NCBI GenBank assembly: GCA_030620095.1 | Contig: JAUTXW010000556.1 | Location: 849,001 to 913,000, forward strand | Length of the DNA stretch: 64,000 nt | DNA from: Kuschelorhynchus macadamiae | Lineage: Eukaryota; Arthropoda; Insecta; Coleoptera; Curculionidae | Reading direction: 5' to 3' | Part shown: positions 15,791 to 26,841 of the stretch, one piece after another | How the letters are laid out: each line of letters begins with the position of its first letter | How positions within the stretch are numbered: the stretch's first letter is position 1 | The notes under the pieces: model-generated | Database searches by the model: none | What the model saw: the letters and a program-made list of their open reading frames with translations, nothing else | What the model was told of the DNA's origin: nothing | Made by a program: the position numbers and the translations under genes

Positions 15791-17330
15791 GGAAGAAAGT
15801 ATTCAAATTCAAATTCAAATAGAAAATATATTACATTTCGAGAACTACAATGTGTAGATAGAAACAAGTCATAGGTGTATAATATTAAGATCTAGAAGAT
15901 AATAAAATTGTGCTTCAGCACATGACATATATCAACAAACTACATCTCACATATATTTAACTATTTTATATACAAAGTTATTTGTAAATGAGATATATTT
16001 TTTATTGACAACGGTAACAGATTAAAAATACGACTACCGGCACACAGAGGAGATTTTTTATACATTTCTAAATTGTGCTTTAAAAGCGGGACATTATTCC
16101 GAGTGTCCTAGTTATGGTAAGTACTATTAAGGCGACAAAGATATTTGCTCTTATTAAAATAAGTCAACAAACAATCTTAGTAAATAAATTGATTGGATAA
16201 TAAGATTATTATTTTTGCGGAAAGTTTCCCTACACAACGTTGAGTGTGACAGATCAAAAATAATCCGAACAACCCGTTTTTGCGCCACATATACTCTATT
16301 GATCTCGGATGCAGTGGCGGCTCCTCCATTAGGTCATATGGTCAATGACCCCCCAATAAACATTTCCAAACAGAAACAAATAAATAAAATAATACATAAT
16401 TTATGTTTTATCAATTTTTTTTTAAATTTGGAAATCCCCTCTAAGCGTATAAACTCGTTGACCGTTCATTTAACTCCGCGATACACTATCTATGCCTTGC
16501 ACCGCGATCTCCAGAGGTTTTGTTTCGTTGGGATCGATCACGGCTGACGGCCCGCGTTGACATCATGGTTATAAACGGAGGAGAGTTTTTCCCGAGTGTT
16601 CCCGATCAAATTTTCAGAGGGGCGCATAGGTAATATATGGCTTACATTGGCAAAGTTTGGGTTGACAGCCGCGCCGCGGAAACTTAAATATTTTTGTCAG
16701 TTCAAGCGTTTTATGTGGATCGTGTGTTAGGTTGTGGTTACGATTGCATATTTTTATAGATTTTATTTTCAAGACTACATTTTGTTTGTTGATTTTGTGG
16801 TTTAAATTAATGTTTTAAAGAAAGGTAGCCACGGTATTTTAGAATATTAAGACTTTCAAAGCCGTTTTCAATAATTTTGGCGAGCTGAACTTTGAGAAAC
16901 GACGACGAATTTAAGACCAGCAGTCGACCTTTGCCGAAATTTAAAATTCAGCAAACAAGTAAAGACAAAGACAAAGAAGTAAATCGTTATCTTCGTAAAA
17001 ATGTGTACGATTTATCTGCCTGGACATGCGGTTGCGAAGTAACAAAGGCATTTTATTGTTTCGTGTGTCTGAGTTATTCAGATGACTCTTTGTGTTGTAT
17101 ATATATTGACCCCCTGAAAAGTTGAACACGTGCCGCCACTGCTCGGATGACTGACCCCATACAACAATATTGTAAGCAACTGAAGAATAATCAAAGGCAT
17201 AGTACATAATTCTTTAAAGAGTCTAAAACATAGGAGATCTTATTGATTTTTGAACACACCTTAGAAATTTGCCCAGTAGGTAAGATCAACCTAAATATGT
17301 GATTAATATAGATTCCAGGTATACTCGTAG
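15791..17330 (-). pseudogene. Non-LTR retrotransposon C-terminus and 3' tail, split by a hAT element
   Basis: On the minus strand the frame reads ISKVCSKINKISYVLDSLK, then FDYSSVAYNIVVWGQSSE. Past the inserted element it resumes at SEINRVYVAQKRVVRII and LSHSTLC. These are typical of the C-terminus of jockey/CR1-like LINE ORF2. The 3' end is marked by repeats of TTTGAA (seen on + as ATTCAAATTCAAATTC near 15800). Stops and frameshifts show it is dead. Confidence 0.8.
16312..17141 (+). mobile_element. Non-autonomous hAT element, 830 bp, with perfect 8-bp target duplication
   Basis: The ends read CAGTGGCGGC...GCCGCCACTG, and the element is flanked on both sides by CTCGGATG (16304-16311 and 17142-17149). 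An internal + frame at 16892-17125 carries FKIQQTSKDKDKEVNRYL and WTCGCEVTKAFYCFVC, matching the N-terminal TTF-type zinc finger of ZMYM1-like hAT transposases. The catalytic and dimerisation regions are absent, so it is an internally deleted derivative moved by a transposase supplied elsewhere. It sits inside the LINE frame on the other strand. Confidence 0.92.
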
Positions 17331-17954
17331 GGTTATTATCAACTGCTACTAGCAGCGCAATTAACCTGACATACTGTATTTAATTTCATTTAGCAAATCA
17401 TCTGCAAGTATATAAATATGTGTCTAAGAGTACAGTTCTGTACTGCCTGAACACGAAAGAAAATTATGACATGTTTAAGTTTGCATCAGGCAACGTTAAC
17501 AATCTGGAAACTTGCTATGCATTTAATACATTTTTTGGTTCGAAAAGTACAATTTCTTATATATATTGTGTTTTGTATTTCATCTAATTTTGACTCTCTC
17601 CTTTAATAAAGGTTCATTTTCTTATGAATTCATTGTTCACCAAAGAATTTTTGCAAACAAAGGTTATTCCCTACAAGCCTACAAAACTATTAACAAAACT
17701 TCTCGACAAAATATGCTCCCAGAGAACTTGTCTCAAAAAATGTTTTAATTAAAACAAGATGTTGCCGAATTAAAATTAGAAAAAGAAAAACAAAGCAAGA
17801 AGTATCAAAAGTTTCAGTTGACATTAGGGATAAATCCCCAATTCCCAATAAATAGAAAGATTAATTAAAATTATTTTCAACCGGCATATCAGGGTACAAT
17901 TATTTAAGACCTCTATACATTTGCTAGTCTCTTCTAAAAGTAGCTTAACAACAG
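17331..17954. other. Intronic stretch, possibly more LINE sequence
   Basis: May extend the minus-strand LINE upstream, but no RT motif was recognised. The ORF 17566-17748 has no known domain. Confidence 0.35.
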
Positions 17955-18170
17955 GAGTTAGTTACTTGTTACCAGTTCATTCCTATGATTTTGAAATTGG
18001 AAGTAAATTGGATAATTAGTTTTTAGTAAACTTTTTTTACGTTTCAGTAGGCCGCCATTTTGTCCCACCACGTTAGATTTTCAATGGGATAAGTAGTTTT
18101 CTAGCTATGCCGTGAACCGACACACACAGACAGAATCGAATGTTTTTTGACATCTAGAGCCAGCTGGTTT
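17955..18170 (+). repeat. Minisatellite-bearing element, block 3 (short)
   Basis: Holds one GGCCGCCATTTTGTCCC unit plus the GTTTTCTAGCTATGCCGTGA and CAGACAGAATCGAATG segments of the family's end region. Confidence 0.7.
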
Positions 18171-18259
18171 TTTGGTTTGGTTGAGTTTGCTCAAAGTATT
18201 ATGAAAATTAATGTCCCAAACTTATATCTTTAGATGTTAAAAACCTATTCCCTAGTATG

Positions 18260-18900
18260 CCCCCAACTACTTGCCGTTATTTAAGAACCTTTTGATTAGT
18301 ATCCCTCTTCTTGTTGAGAATATTTTATTATTGCTCCCTACAGTCTTTGAACAAAACATATTTCAATTTAACAATTATTTTAGACAGAAAAATAGATTGT
18401 CGATGGGTTTGTCTAAGGTTCGTATAAGTGAAATTTTTATGCTTAGTCTAGAGAGCAAAATATGTCAGAGCAAGTTCTCGGACTCGCTCGTTTTCTATAA
18501 GAGATACGTAGATGATATTTGTATTTTATAGAATGGAGGTGACACAGAACTCTTAGAATTTCTTACATTTGTAAATTCACTGCATTATAATATTGTATTT
18601 ACATTGAAAACGTTGCTTGTATAAAGAAATAATCATAAATTAGAGTTTGAGATTTATATAAAACTCTCAGCAACACACATTGTTATCCAATATTACTCAA
18701 ATTCTCCATATTCACATAAATTTTCCAGTTTTAACTCTCTGCTAACGAACACCGGGCTCAGTTTGACAAATTTAAAGATTCGGATAGAGCTATTTCCAAA
18801 TCATCTTTTGCTAACCACCTTCTAACTTCCTCATGATTTTCCACCTGAAAGTAGCATAAACATTTTGCATTCTTGCGATAAAGGCAAAAAGTTAAACTTA
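18260..18900 (+). pseudogene. Penelope-like element reverse transcriptase fragment
   Basis: The + strand reads FEQNIFQFNNYFRQ, then SLESKICQS, then FYKRYVDDICIL with the intact YVDD catalytic motif. After a stop it continues LEFLTFVNSLHYNIVFTLK, LEFEIYIKLSATHIV and NSPYSHKFSSFNSLL. This order is that of Penelope-like RTs. The G-SPLSP motif is corrupted and there are stops and frameshifts. Confidence 0.82.
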
Positions 18901-20160
18901 CTTGAGTCCTAACACTGGAACCTGTGGTGGAAGATAGATAGAAGAATATTTATTAATTTGAACGCTAGTCGGGATGACATCTAAAATGTCATTGACGTTT
19001 GGGAGACTAGGATGCGTTCAGTTCAGTTTTTATAACAATAATCTCGGTAATAAAAACCACACCTGTATAAATATTAAAACATTTTTGCTAACTATTTTAT
19101 TACCTGCCTTCTCCTTACAGTTTCCTACGATTTTTATTCCTGATTTAGCCATATGTATCCTTTTCTTACTACCAAAGTTGCTCGAATATGAGTTCTGCTA
19201 CGCTCATATCCTGATCTTTAAACGTCATAGTGGCAAAACTTTCTTTTACTTTACTCTAAGCAACCACAGTATTTATTATCAACTTTGGTTGTACATACAT
19301 TTTGTAATAGAAATTCATTCGGTACGCCTCTGCTTTGACTATCGTTACGATATGGAATCCCCAATAAGTTTATTTAAAACAGTTTCAGGATTCCTTTAAA
19401 TTTCTGCAACACGAGTATTATAATGCGGAGGTTTTCAATAACACTTTTTACTGAAAACTCTCAGATTTATGGTCTATACATTTCTTGGCTTTTGCCTCTC
19501 TGCTGTTCGAGAGAGGCTGCATAACGGGAAATGGCTGAACACACGGCCATTCTGGTTTCTGAATTTATATGTTTCCATTATCCGCCGTGAAAAAAACGGA
19601 GGAGAATTTGAAAATTCACGGTATCATTGCATCCGATATCCTATTGAAGGTCTAGTGATATATGGGGACACTTAAAAGTCAGACTTATAGGAGAGTTTTT
19701 CTTTTTGCTACTCCAATGTTTCAATGTCTTTTTTTTTTGACATATATTTTTATACCCTAAATAATTTTAAATACAAAATTAATATTTTGTAATACAAAAA
19801 TTACGACGAAGAGAGGGAGGATCAAATATATTGAGCACCCTGTACAGTTCGAAATACAGGCTTCACATATGGAAACGTGACTGTAATAGGTGAATTATGA
19901 GATAATTAATCTTATGAATGGAAGAGAAAATAAAAACAATGGAACGTTTTTTAAGAAAACTCCTGGTAAAAATTTATTAGAAGTTGTTTATCAAACCAAA
20001 AATGGTATAAGAATAAAAATGAGTTCTTGCTTTGAACATATCTAGTTCAATGTTCGAAGATTTCTTTAATTTTAATAAATAAAATTCACATCAAAAGAAA
20101 TTAGGAGTTTAAAGATTTTAATTTGCCACAAATGTTAGGTTTAGAGCGTCTCAAATTAGA
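18901..20160. other. Intronic stretch, unassigned
   Basis: ORFs at 18974-19399 (141 codons) and 19469-19675 on + show no recognisable domain. A CACCCTGTACAG motif near 19835 resembles MITE ends elsewhere in the window. Confidence 0.35.
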
Positions 20161-20164
20161 ACTA

Positions 20165-21240
20165 CTTTCCGAAGTTTCGCCTGTCATCGCAGGAGGCATC
20201 TTCAGAGATCTTTACTGTCCCGTACTCACCAACGCGTGATCACTGAAAGTATTGGTTTCTACGCATGCTGAAGCACGTAGCCCGCGTCTATGATGACATT
20301 TTTGGGGTCTTTGGTTATTTCAATAGACTCTCTAATCTTCCTTTTATAATATCCTAAGGCTGATGCAAGATCTTTGGTATATATTACATTAATCATATGT
20401 AATGTTGAGTGCTGATTGATATTCAGCGATAGCGGATTAAACAATCTGTTTTTCACTTATACATTTTTCATGTTCCGTATGTCTAGTAGATACAGACCGT
20501 CCAGTTTCTCGTATATACGTACGAACACGAAATTTTATAAACTCCTTCTGTATGCAAACGAATTAAATCTTTCGACAATCTTAAGTATTGCCCAATATTT
20601 TTGCACGTGTTAAAGATTGTGCGAATCTTAGACGTCCTCAGCATTATTGCAATTTTATCTGTGGTACCCTGTATAAAATGTAAAATTGCACTACTTAATG
20701 GTTGACTATCTAATACTGGTCGAGGTCTGTGACTATTGTTATATCTAACTGAGCGCCTAATATCTTCGAGGCAATATCCGTTTGATTTTAAAGCATGCAT
20801 TACATATTGACAGATCCCTAAAGACTGATAACCGACTGTTTCTGAGATGGGCGATAGTGGGAGCTAAACTTTAAATACTTCTTCATATGTGCCGCTTTCC
20901 TGTAAACAGAATTACAAAGGTTTAGGTTGTAAAGGGGAAGAGCGTAGAGCAACTTCTTCGAAAGCCTCCATAAAGATGTTCTCTACCACAGGAGATAGCG
21001 AAGATCCCATAGCCGCGCCCGAGGTTTGCTCATAAAAAGTACCTTTAAAATGAAGTTAGAGGACGTTAAGTATCTTCTAATCAATCCAACTAAAACTGAA
21101 TCGAGATTTTTTTATATTTAAATATATTTGAAATTATGGAATCGTTACTAGGCACATTTTCAATACAGACGCGGAATACGTGATTCATCATGCGTGGAAA
21201 CCAATCATTATAGTGAATCACACGTCGGTAAGTACAGGTC
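20165..21240 (-). pseudogene. Penelope-like element: RT end and GIY-YIG endonuclease
   Basis: From 21060 downward on the minus strand: GTFYEQTSGAAMGSSLSPVV and NIFMEAFEE (RT), then GTTDKIA, FNTCKNIGQYLR and GVYKISC (GIY-YIG start), and after frameshifts YYKRKIRESIEITKDP (endonuclease end). Inverted copies of one 46-bp segment flank it (20222-20267 and 21189-21235). Inverted flanks fit the unusual integration of Penelope-like elements. The RT catalytic region is missing between about 20800 and 20930. Confidence 0.82.
20171..20207 (-). ncRNA. Hammerhead-like motif
   Basis: On the minus strand CTGAAGA, then a segment with a GCCT/AGGC stem, then GAAAC. It lies just 3' of the GIY-YIG relic, where Penelope-like elements carry such ribozymes. 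Cleavage activity is inferred only. Confidence 0.45.
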
Positions 21241-21289
21241 AGGAATAAAGACCCGAATTCTGCTCACAACTTACCAGAGCTCGAGTATT

Positions 21290-21780
21290 TTGCTCTCGTT
21301 CAGTGAAGAACCCTGAAGATGTCTCATGCAGGCGTAACGACGGAAGATAAATCCAATTTGAGACGGTTTAAACCCAAGAACCATGATTTCTCAGTTTAGT
21401 CCAATCATGAAATATTTCTACTATGCTTCATCAACATATTTAAAATCTCGGCCCTGCCTCAGGTTAATTACAGCTCATATTCGTAGTGATAAAAGGCTTT
21501 TAAAAAGAGATTTGCTCAAATTACAGTCACCCACCAAGCTAAGAAAAATACCTAAAAAAAATACTTCCGATGTAAAACAGAAGCTTTCACGGCTTTGGTC
21601 AATTAAGAAATCATTGTTCTTGGACGAGGCATCTTGCACGAGGTATCTTTACTCCACGAGATCTGAACACTGAATAGTGTTCAAATATCGTGGAGTAAAG
21701 ATCCCTGAAGATGCCTGCAATCGAAGGCGAAACGTCGGATAGTAATTCCAGTTTGACACGGTCTAATCCCAAGAACCATG
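21290..21780 (+). mobile_element. Penelope-like terminal repeats in tandem, with hammerhead-like motifs
   Basis: Two copies of a motif lie about 400 bp apart. At 21311 it is CCTGAAGATGTCTC then GGCGTAACGAC (core damaged, GTAAC). At 21703 it is CCTGAAGATGCCTGC then AAGGCGAAACGTCGG (core intact, GCCT/AGGC stem). Both are followed by a CCAA/CAGTTTGA(C/G)ACGGT and CCCAAGAACCATGATTT segment. Between them a + frame (21383-21673) includes SAHIRSD-like sequence and LQSPTKLRK, probably the element's own 5' coding region. Confidence 0.6.
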
Positions 21781-22180
21781 ATTTATTACCGATGTTTTCG
21801 AAAATTACTTTTCTGAAATGATTAGATTAATTCCCGAAACTACCGACATTGTCATTGGCTACCATTTTAGACTAAAGTAAAAACTGATCTTATGTTATTG
21901 TCGAAAAAAAGATATTATAGATATTATGGACACGATGACTAAAAAAAGAATTCTTTTCTTTGAATTCTAAAAAAAGAATACCTATCTGATAAAAATTATT
22001 CTTAAAAAATAGGATTTTGAACTGAATTTCATCATATAATAAAACAATGGCTATTATAAAAATATTATTTCCAAGATAAACTTTTTTCACCATTTCATTT
22101 GCAGAATAACCCATACTAAGATAAAAAAATATGTAATGTAATTCGAATCATACAGGCTCTTATCCAAAATCACCAATAAA
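21781..22180. other. Intronic AT-rich stretch
   Basis: Nothing recognised. Confidence 0.45.
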
Positions 22181-22720
22181 GCCCTGATGTATAAAGTGGA
22201 TTTTTGCAACCATATTGCACAAGGCGGCTTTAAAAAGAGCTATAATACGCTATATTATCGATAAATTATTTGCACAACGATAAAAAAAATCTGCAGAGTA
22301 AAGCTTGTGACTACGTTTATATCAACTTTCAATAACCTTCTGATTCAATAATATTATGGGCTGTGATGTGTTAGATACAGGAAGCTAGAGTTGATTCCCG
22401 ATACATATAAGTATTCTAACATACTATATCACCAAAAATATTTCGGCCCACTCTCGAAAACGTGTTTAGGAATCGGTATAAATGGCAAACATTTAAACTA
22501 CCTCCCCCATTTGTCGATGATTAGCTCAGATGAAAAGCAACTGGAAGATACTCTAATATAACTACAAAAAGTGACAAAAATATATAATCTATGTTAAGAT
22601 CTGTGTAAAACAAAACTATTTTCAGAAAGTGGAACAAAATTTACAGCAAAAAGGCAAGACATCAGAAACGTTTAGGAATACCTTAATAATATCTAATAAT
22701 ATCCATTCTGTAAATAGATC
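22180..22720 (+). pseudogene. RTE-clade reverse transcriptase fragment
   Basis: Two + frames give ARVDSRYI, ISPKIFRPTLENVFRNR and, after a frameshift, GIGINGKHLNYLPHLSMISSDEKQLEDTLI and LQKVTKIYNL. These match the palm region of RTE-type RTs, in which FADD is replaced by unrelated residues. Inactive. Confidence 0.75.
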
Positions 22721-22829
22721 TGTGATATAACTGCATTTATTTAAATAAGTGACTAATTTACCAATAGCTATATTATCTGACGTGGTGACTCAGTCACTCT
22801 ACACATATTTTTAATTCCCTCATACAAGG

Positions 22830-23980
22830 CAAGTCAATGAAAAAAATCACCCTCGTTTTAGGATCCCTAGATGCCAAAAAACGTGTTTTCTTAATCCCGT
22901 CGGTCTGTCGGTCTATTTTTTCGCAGCATAGCTAAAAAACTATTTATCGATTTTGGTCAAAAATTAAGGATTATATGGGGATAATTTGGTAACATTTTGG
23001 TAAAAATCCAATATGACGGCTTAGCAAAATGTTAAAAAAAATTAATTCTAAAATCTTTTTATCCAATTTACCTGAAATGTTGCCCAAAAATCAAGTATTA
23101 CGTAGGGATCAACTGGTAAAAATTTGGTACGAATACAAGATGTTTAAACAAAATGGCGGCTTAATAATTTTTTTAAAAAATCAGCCTAAGAAGGTACTTA
23201 CTAGATTGATTTCAAAAGTTGTACTAAAATTAAGTGTGATATACAGATGAACTGGTAAAATTGTGGTACAAATTCAAGATGGCGGAATAAAATGATTGTA
23301 AAAATCATTGTCGCCAGATGACAAAAAACATGATTTCTCAATTCCGTAGGTCTGTTTGCCTATCAGTTCACTGCATAGTTAAAAAAGCTACTTACCCAAA
23401 ATTAAGGGTCATTGGGGGTTGCCTTGTAACATTTTGTTGGACAACCAATATGGCGGATCAAAATGGCGCCCTGATGAAATGTTAAGAAAATTGTTACTAA
23501 AAACTCATTATCCAATTTGCTCCAAAAATGAAGTGTTACATTGGAATGAACTGGTAACATTTTGGATGGCGGCCTAATAAAATTTTTTAAAAATCATCCT
23601 AAAAAGAACTACTTATTAGATTACCTTCAAATTTTGTGCATTAAGTGTGATATAGAGATAAATTAGTAAAACTGCGACCCGACCTCAAGATGGCGGAACA
23701 AAATGGCGGCCAAATAGAATGTTTAAAAATTCAACATAAAAAAATATTCGCATTCAATTAACTTTAAATTTTGCTCAAAAATTAAAAGTGATAAACCAGT
23801 ACGAATTCAACATAACGGAACAAAATGTCTGTCTTAATAATATCAGTGTAAAAACTACTTGGTGAACTTATTTTAAATTATTCCAAAGAATTAAGTGTGG
23901 CATAAGTAGAGACTGATAGATATTGATACGAATCCAATATCGTGCAAGAAAAGGGCAAATGGCGCCCAATAAAAATGTTT
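22830..23980 (-). repeat. Minisatellite-bearing element, block 4 (inverted)
   Basis: Opens with CAATGAAAAAAATCACCCTCG, the reverse of the family terminus, then CCGTCGGTCTGTCGGTC and AGCTAAAAAACTA. Repeats of AAGATGGCGGAACAAAATGG and related units follow. A second head segment at about 23318-23390 suggests two elements in tandem. It ends about 180 bp before exon B. Confidence 0.78.
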
Positions 23981-24163
23981 GAGCAGGCAATATGTGTATA
24001 TGTGTTACTAAATAATTATATGCGGAACTAAATTATTGGGACACACTTCACTGTTTCTAATAAAAGGAGAGATGTTTACTATTTTTAATATCTAAAGAAA
24101 CATAAATAATTTAAAATCGGATATGCACAGGCATAGAGATTTTTAACCTGTTTTTATTTTCAG

Positions 24164-24649
24164 GAGGATTAAGTACAACGGCGATGGTTAAAATCCAAGT
24201 AACAGACGTGAACGACAATCGTCCAATCTTCTACCCACCCGAATACAACGTTTCGTTACGAGATGGCGGAGCTTCTTCCTCAGCCACTACTCCGGTTGTA
24301 GTCGTCTCAGCGACTGACGCAGACTCGGGTAAATTCGGATCTGTCAGTTACAGAATAGCCTCCGGCAATGAGGGTGGCCTTTTTCGTATCGATCGTAGCA
24401 GTGGAGAGATCTTCGTCAACCGACCTCATCAGCTGTCGACGCGGAGTCAACCATATCATAGGTTGAACATCAGCGCCTCCGACGGCGGAAATCTAAAATC
24501 GCTGAAGGACGCGGAAGTGTTCATCAGTATCATAGATTCGACGCAGAGACCGCCGATCTTCGACCAATCCCGTTACGTGTTTGCCGTGATGGAGAACGTG
24601 AAGAGGGATTTCGTAGTCGGAAACGTCAAGGCGAATGTGAACAATAATG
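24164..24649 (+). CDS. ds: Dachsous-like cadherin, internal exon B
   Basis: This 486-bp exon is in phase 1 at both ends (residues 61-222 plus one base). The acceptor is TTTTCAG|GA and the donor AATG|GTAAGT. It finishes the first repeat with DVNDN, then encodes a full second repeat: EYNVSL, ATDADSG, FRIDRSSGEIFV and SASDGG. That repeat has no LDRE motif. The linker after it reads IIDSTQRPPIF instead of DxNDNxPxF, so ordinary Ca2+ ligands are missing. Fly Dachsous, as I recall it, has a very similar irregular linker, which is a main reason for the gene call. N-glycosylation sequons are NVS and NIS. It lies 16 kb after exon A, past transposon-filled sequence. Confidence 0.93.
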
Positions 24650-26833
24650 GTAAGTTTTTAACGTTATTAGAGAATTCGTACATTTTTAAATAGGCAGTAC
24701 TTATAACTAAACTGCTGGATCTTGAAAATGTATTAAGGGAATTTGTTGTCAAACGTAGCCGCTTATTTGAATTTTCTTATCATCCAGTGCTATTTATTAA
24801 GTATAATTTTACTCTTGGCCTAATGTACTCTACGGCTTATGTACTTGGAACATTGTTCGTCTCGCCTATACATGATTAATTACACTGGCACAAAAAAAAT
24901 GATAATTGCGCAAATACGAATTTTTCTATAACTGTATTAAATTTCTACATTTCAAACGAGTTTTTCTGGAATTTATCGGATTAATTAGATGGATTTATTG
25001 TGCGGATGATTCGGCAATTCAAATGTTAAATTTAATTCGTTTAAAGCTGTTCGTGAAGGTTTCTAGTTTTTCGAACTTAGAAGGGTAGTTTCTTAAAAAT
25101 TCCATTCTACTTGTGAGATTTTAGGACAATCTCTTCCGAGTCTCCTTTCTAAGGACTGCATTTCTTGCCAGTTTGCGCTTTAATAAACTGGACAGTACTT
25201 TCTAGGAATTTAAAATATTTGTGCCACAGCTATTTAAGATTCATATTTTACGAAGGAAAAAAGTGCTGCCCAAGATTTATTAGTTTTTAACCGTATGCAC
25301 CTTTCGAAAACAAATAACGCCCTTGGAGCTTCTCCGTTGTTTAGTTTATTTACGCGGTCCTCCCATCACTCGGATTACAAATTTTTCGGCGACCAAAGGC
25401 CAAAAAAATTACTCCGCATTCGGTCACGTAAGATCCACCCATATTAATGTAATAAATGTAAGTGTTCAATCAATTTCTCCATTAAGTATAATAACCAACG
25501 TTAATAATAATACCGGCAGAGGACAGCAGAACTAACCAAATCAATGGAAATGGGTTTAATGTTCGGGATGAGATACGAAATTGAGAAACATATTAGTGCA
25601 CAAATGGTGCAATTTTGATCTGGGGTATATAAATACTGGTCAATATTATAATATATGATCTTAACTTCAATAAACGCAAGGTTGACGCTACTTTTATATT
25701 TTATTAGTAAAAAAGATTAAAATGGCAAATAGAGTTCAGAAATGGGATAGATAACTTACAAATAGGTAAAAGAATAATAGTCATTTATGGTACTTGTGCA
25801 TATGATGAAAATAAGTGAATCGAAAAAAGTTTATACAGCGAGGGTGTCAGGCCGATTAGAATAATTTCTCAAGTGATTTACCAATCATTACACACGAGTA
25901 ACATACAAAATTTTTGAACAACTGCAAATAATACATTTTAAAATTTTTTGAAGCATTAATTTATTATCTTGAAAATAATATATACCCTAAAAGTGACATT
26001 CACACTGGCTTTAGATAATATTCAAGTAGGTTTTTTTTTAGTTATTATGAAACTCAAACATATGTTAAGCAAACGAAAACACTTAATTAAAAATAAATGG
26101 AAATTTTGAATAAATGTTTTCGTTTGGTTGGTTTAAATGAATTTGCATGAAGAAGTATTCTACATACGCCAGTGATAAAGAAGAAGGAAAAAGAGCAAGC
26201 AATTAATTTACAATTAGATAAAACAAAAAAATTACAGAATCACTAATATTTTGGCTAGAAAGATATCCTCGAAGTAATTAGATTTACTGGAGGCAGCAAT
26301 AAATAGTCGTCTCAAGTTTCGACCCCACTATTAGCATTTAGGTAAACGAGTTTGATTGTGACGGAATAAACAAAGGGGAACGGAAAAGAGCAGGCAATTA
26401 TTTTCGAAGGGATGCAACATGCACGGGCACCCGAAACGTCAGAAAAAAACGACATTTCGGGAGTATGCTAACTTGAAAATATGGCCATTGTATTCAGAAT
26501 TTACTCCGGGCTGTCAGCGAAACTGGTCGGCTATTCAAATTGGAACGAAGAACACGAAAAGGCTTAAATTTCGCTGCTGCTATGGGAATGGCAAGCCGGG
26601 GCAGGCCAGGCCAAATTGTGTGTGACGCGACTTGACAATTCGATGAAAGATACCGACTACCGGCCATATTCAGCTACTTACGAGTTTTATTTTTAAAATA
26701 AGACGGGCTTTGTTTGCTTTGGTTCGGTTTTAAATTGACTAGATCGATGTTGTTGGCACTAATCGTCTGTAGAAAATGTCCTACGTATGAAAACCAAGCA
26801 AAACTAGTAGAAAATACCCATAGGAATGAAAGT
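24650..26833. other. Intron 2, unassigned part
   Basis: Two stretches are less AT-rich: 25310-25540 and 26330-26640. The second contains a 68-codon + frame with no recognised domain. They could be conserved regulatory sequence. No exon-like pair of splice sites in the needed phase was seen. Confidence 0.35.
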
Positions 26834-26841
26834 ACTAGATG

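Noticed and set aside
16215..16547. 110-codon + ORF
   Set aside because: It crosses the LINE-hAT junction and is antisense to the LINE frame.
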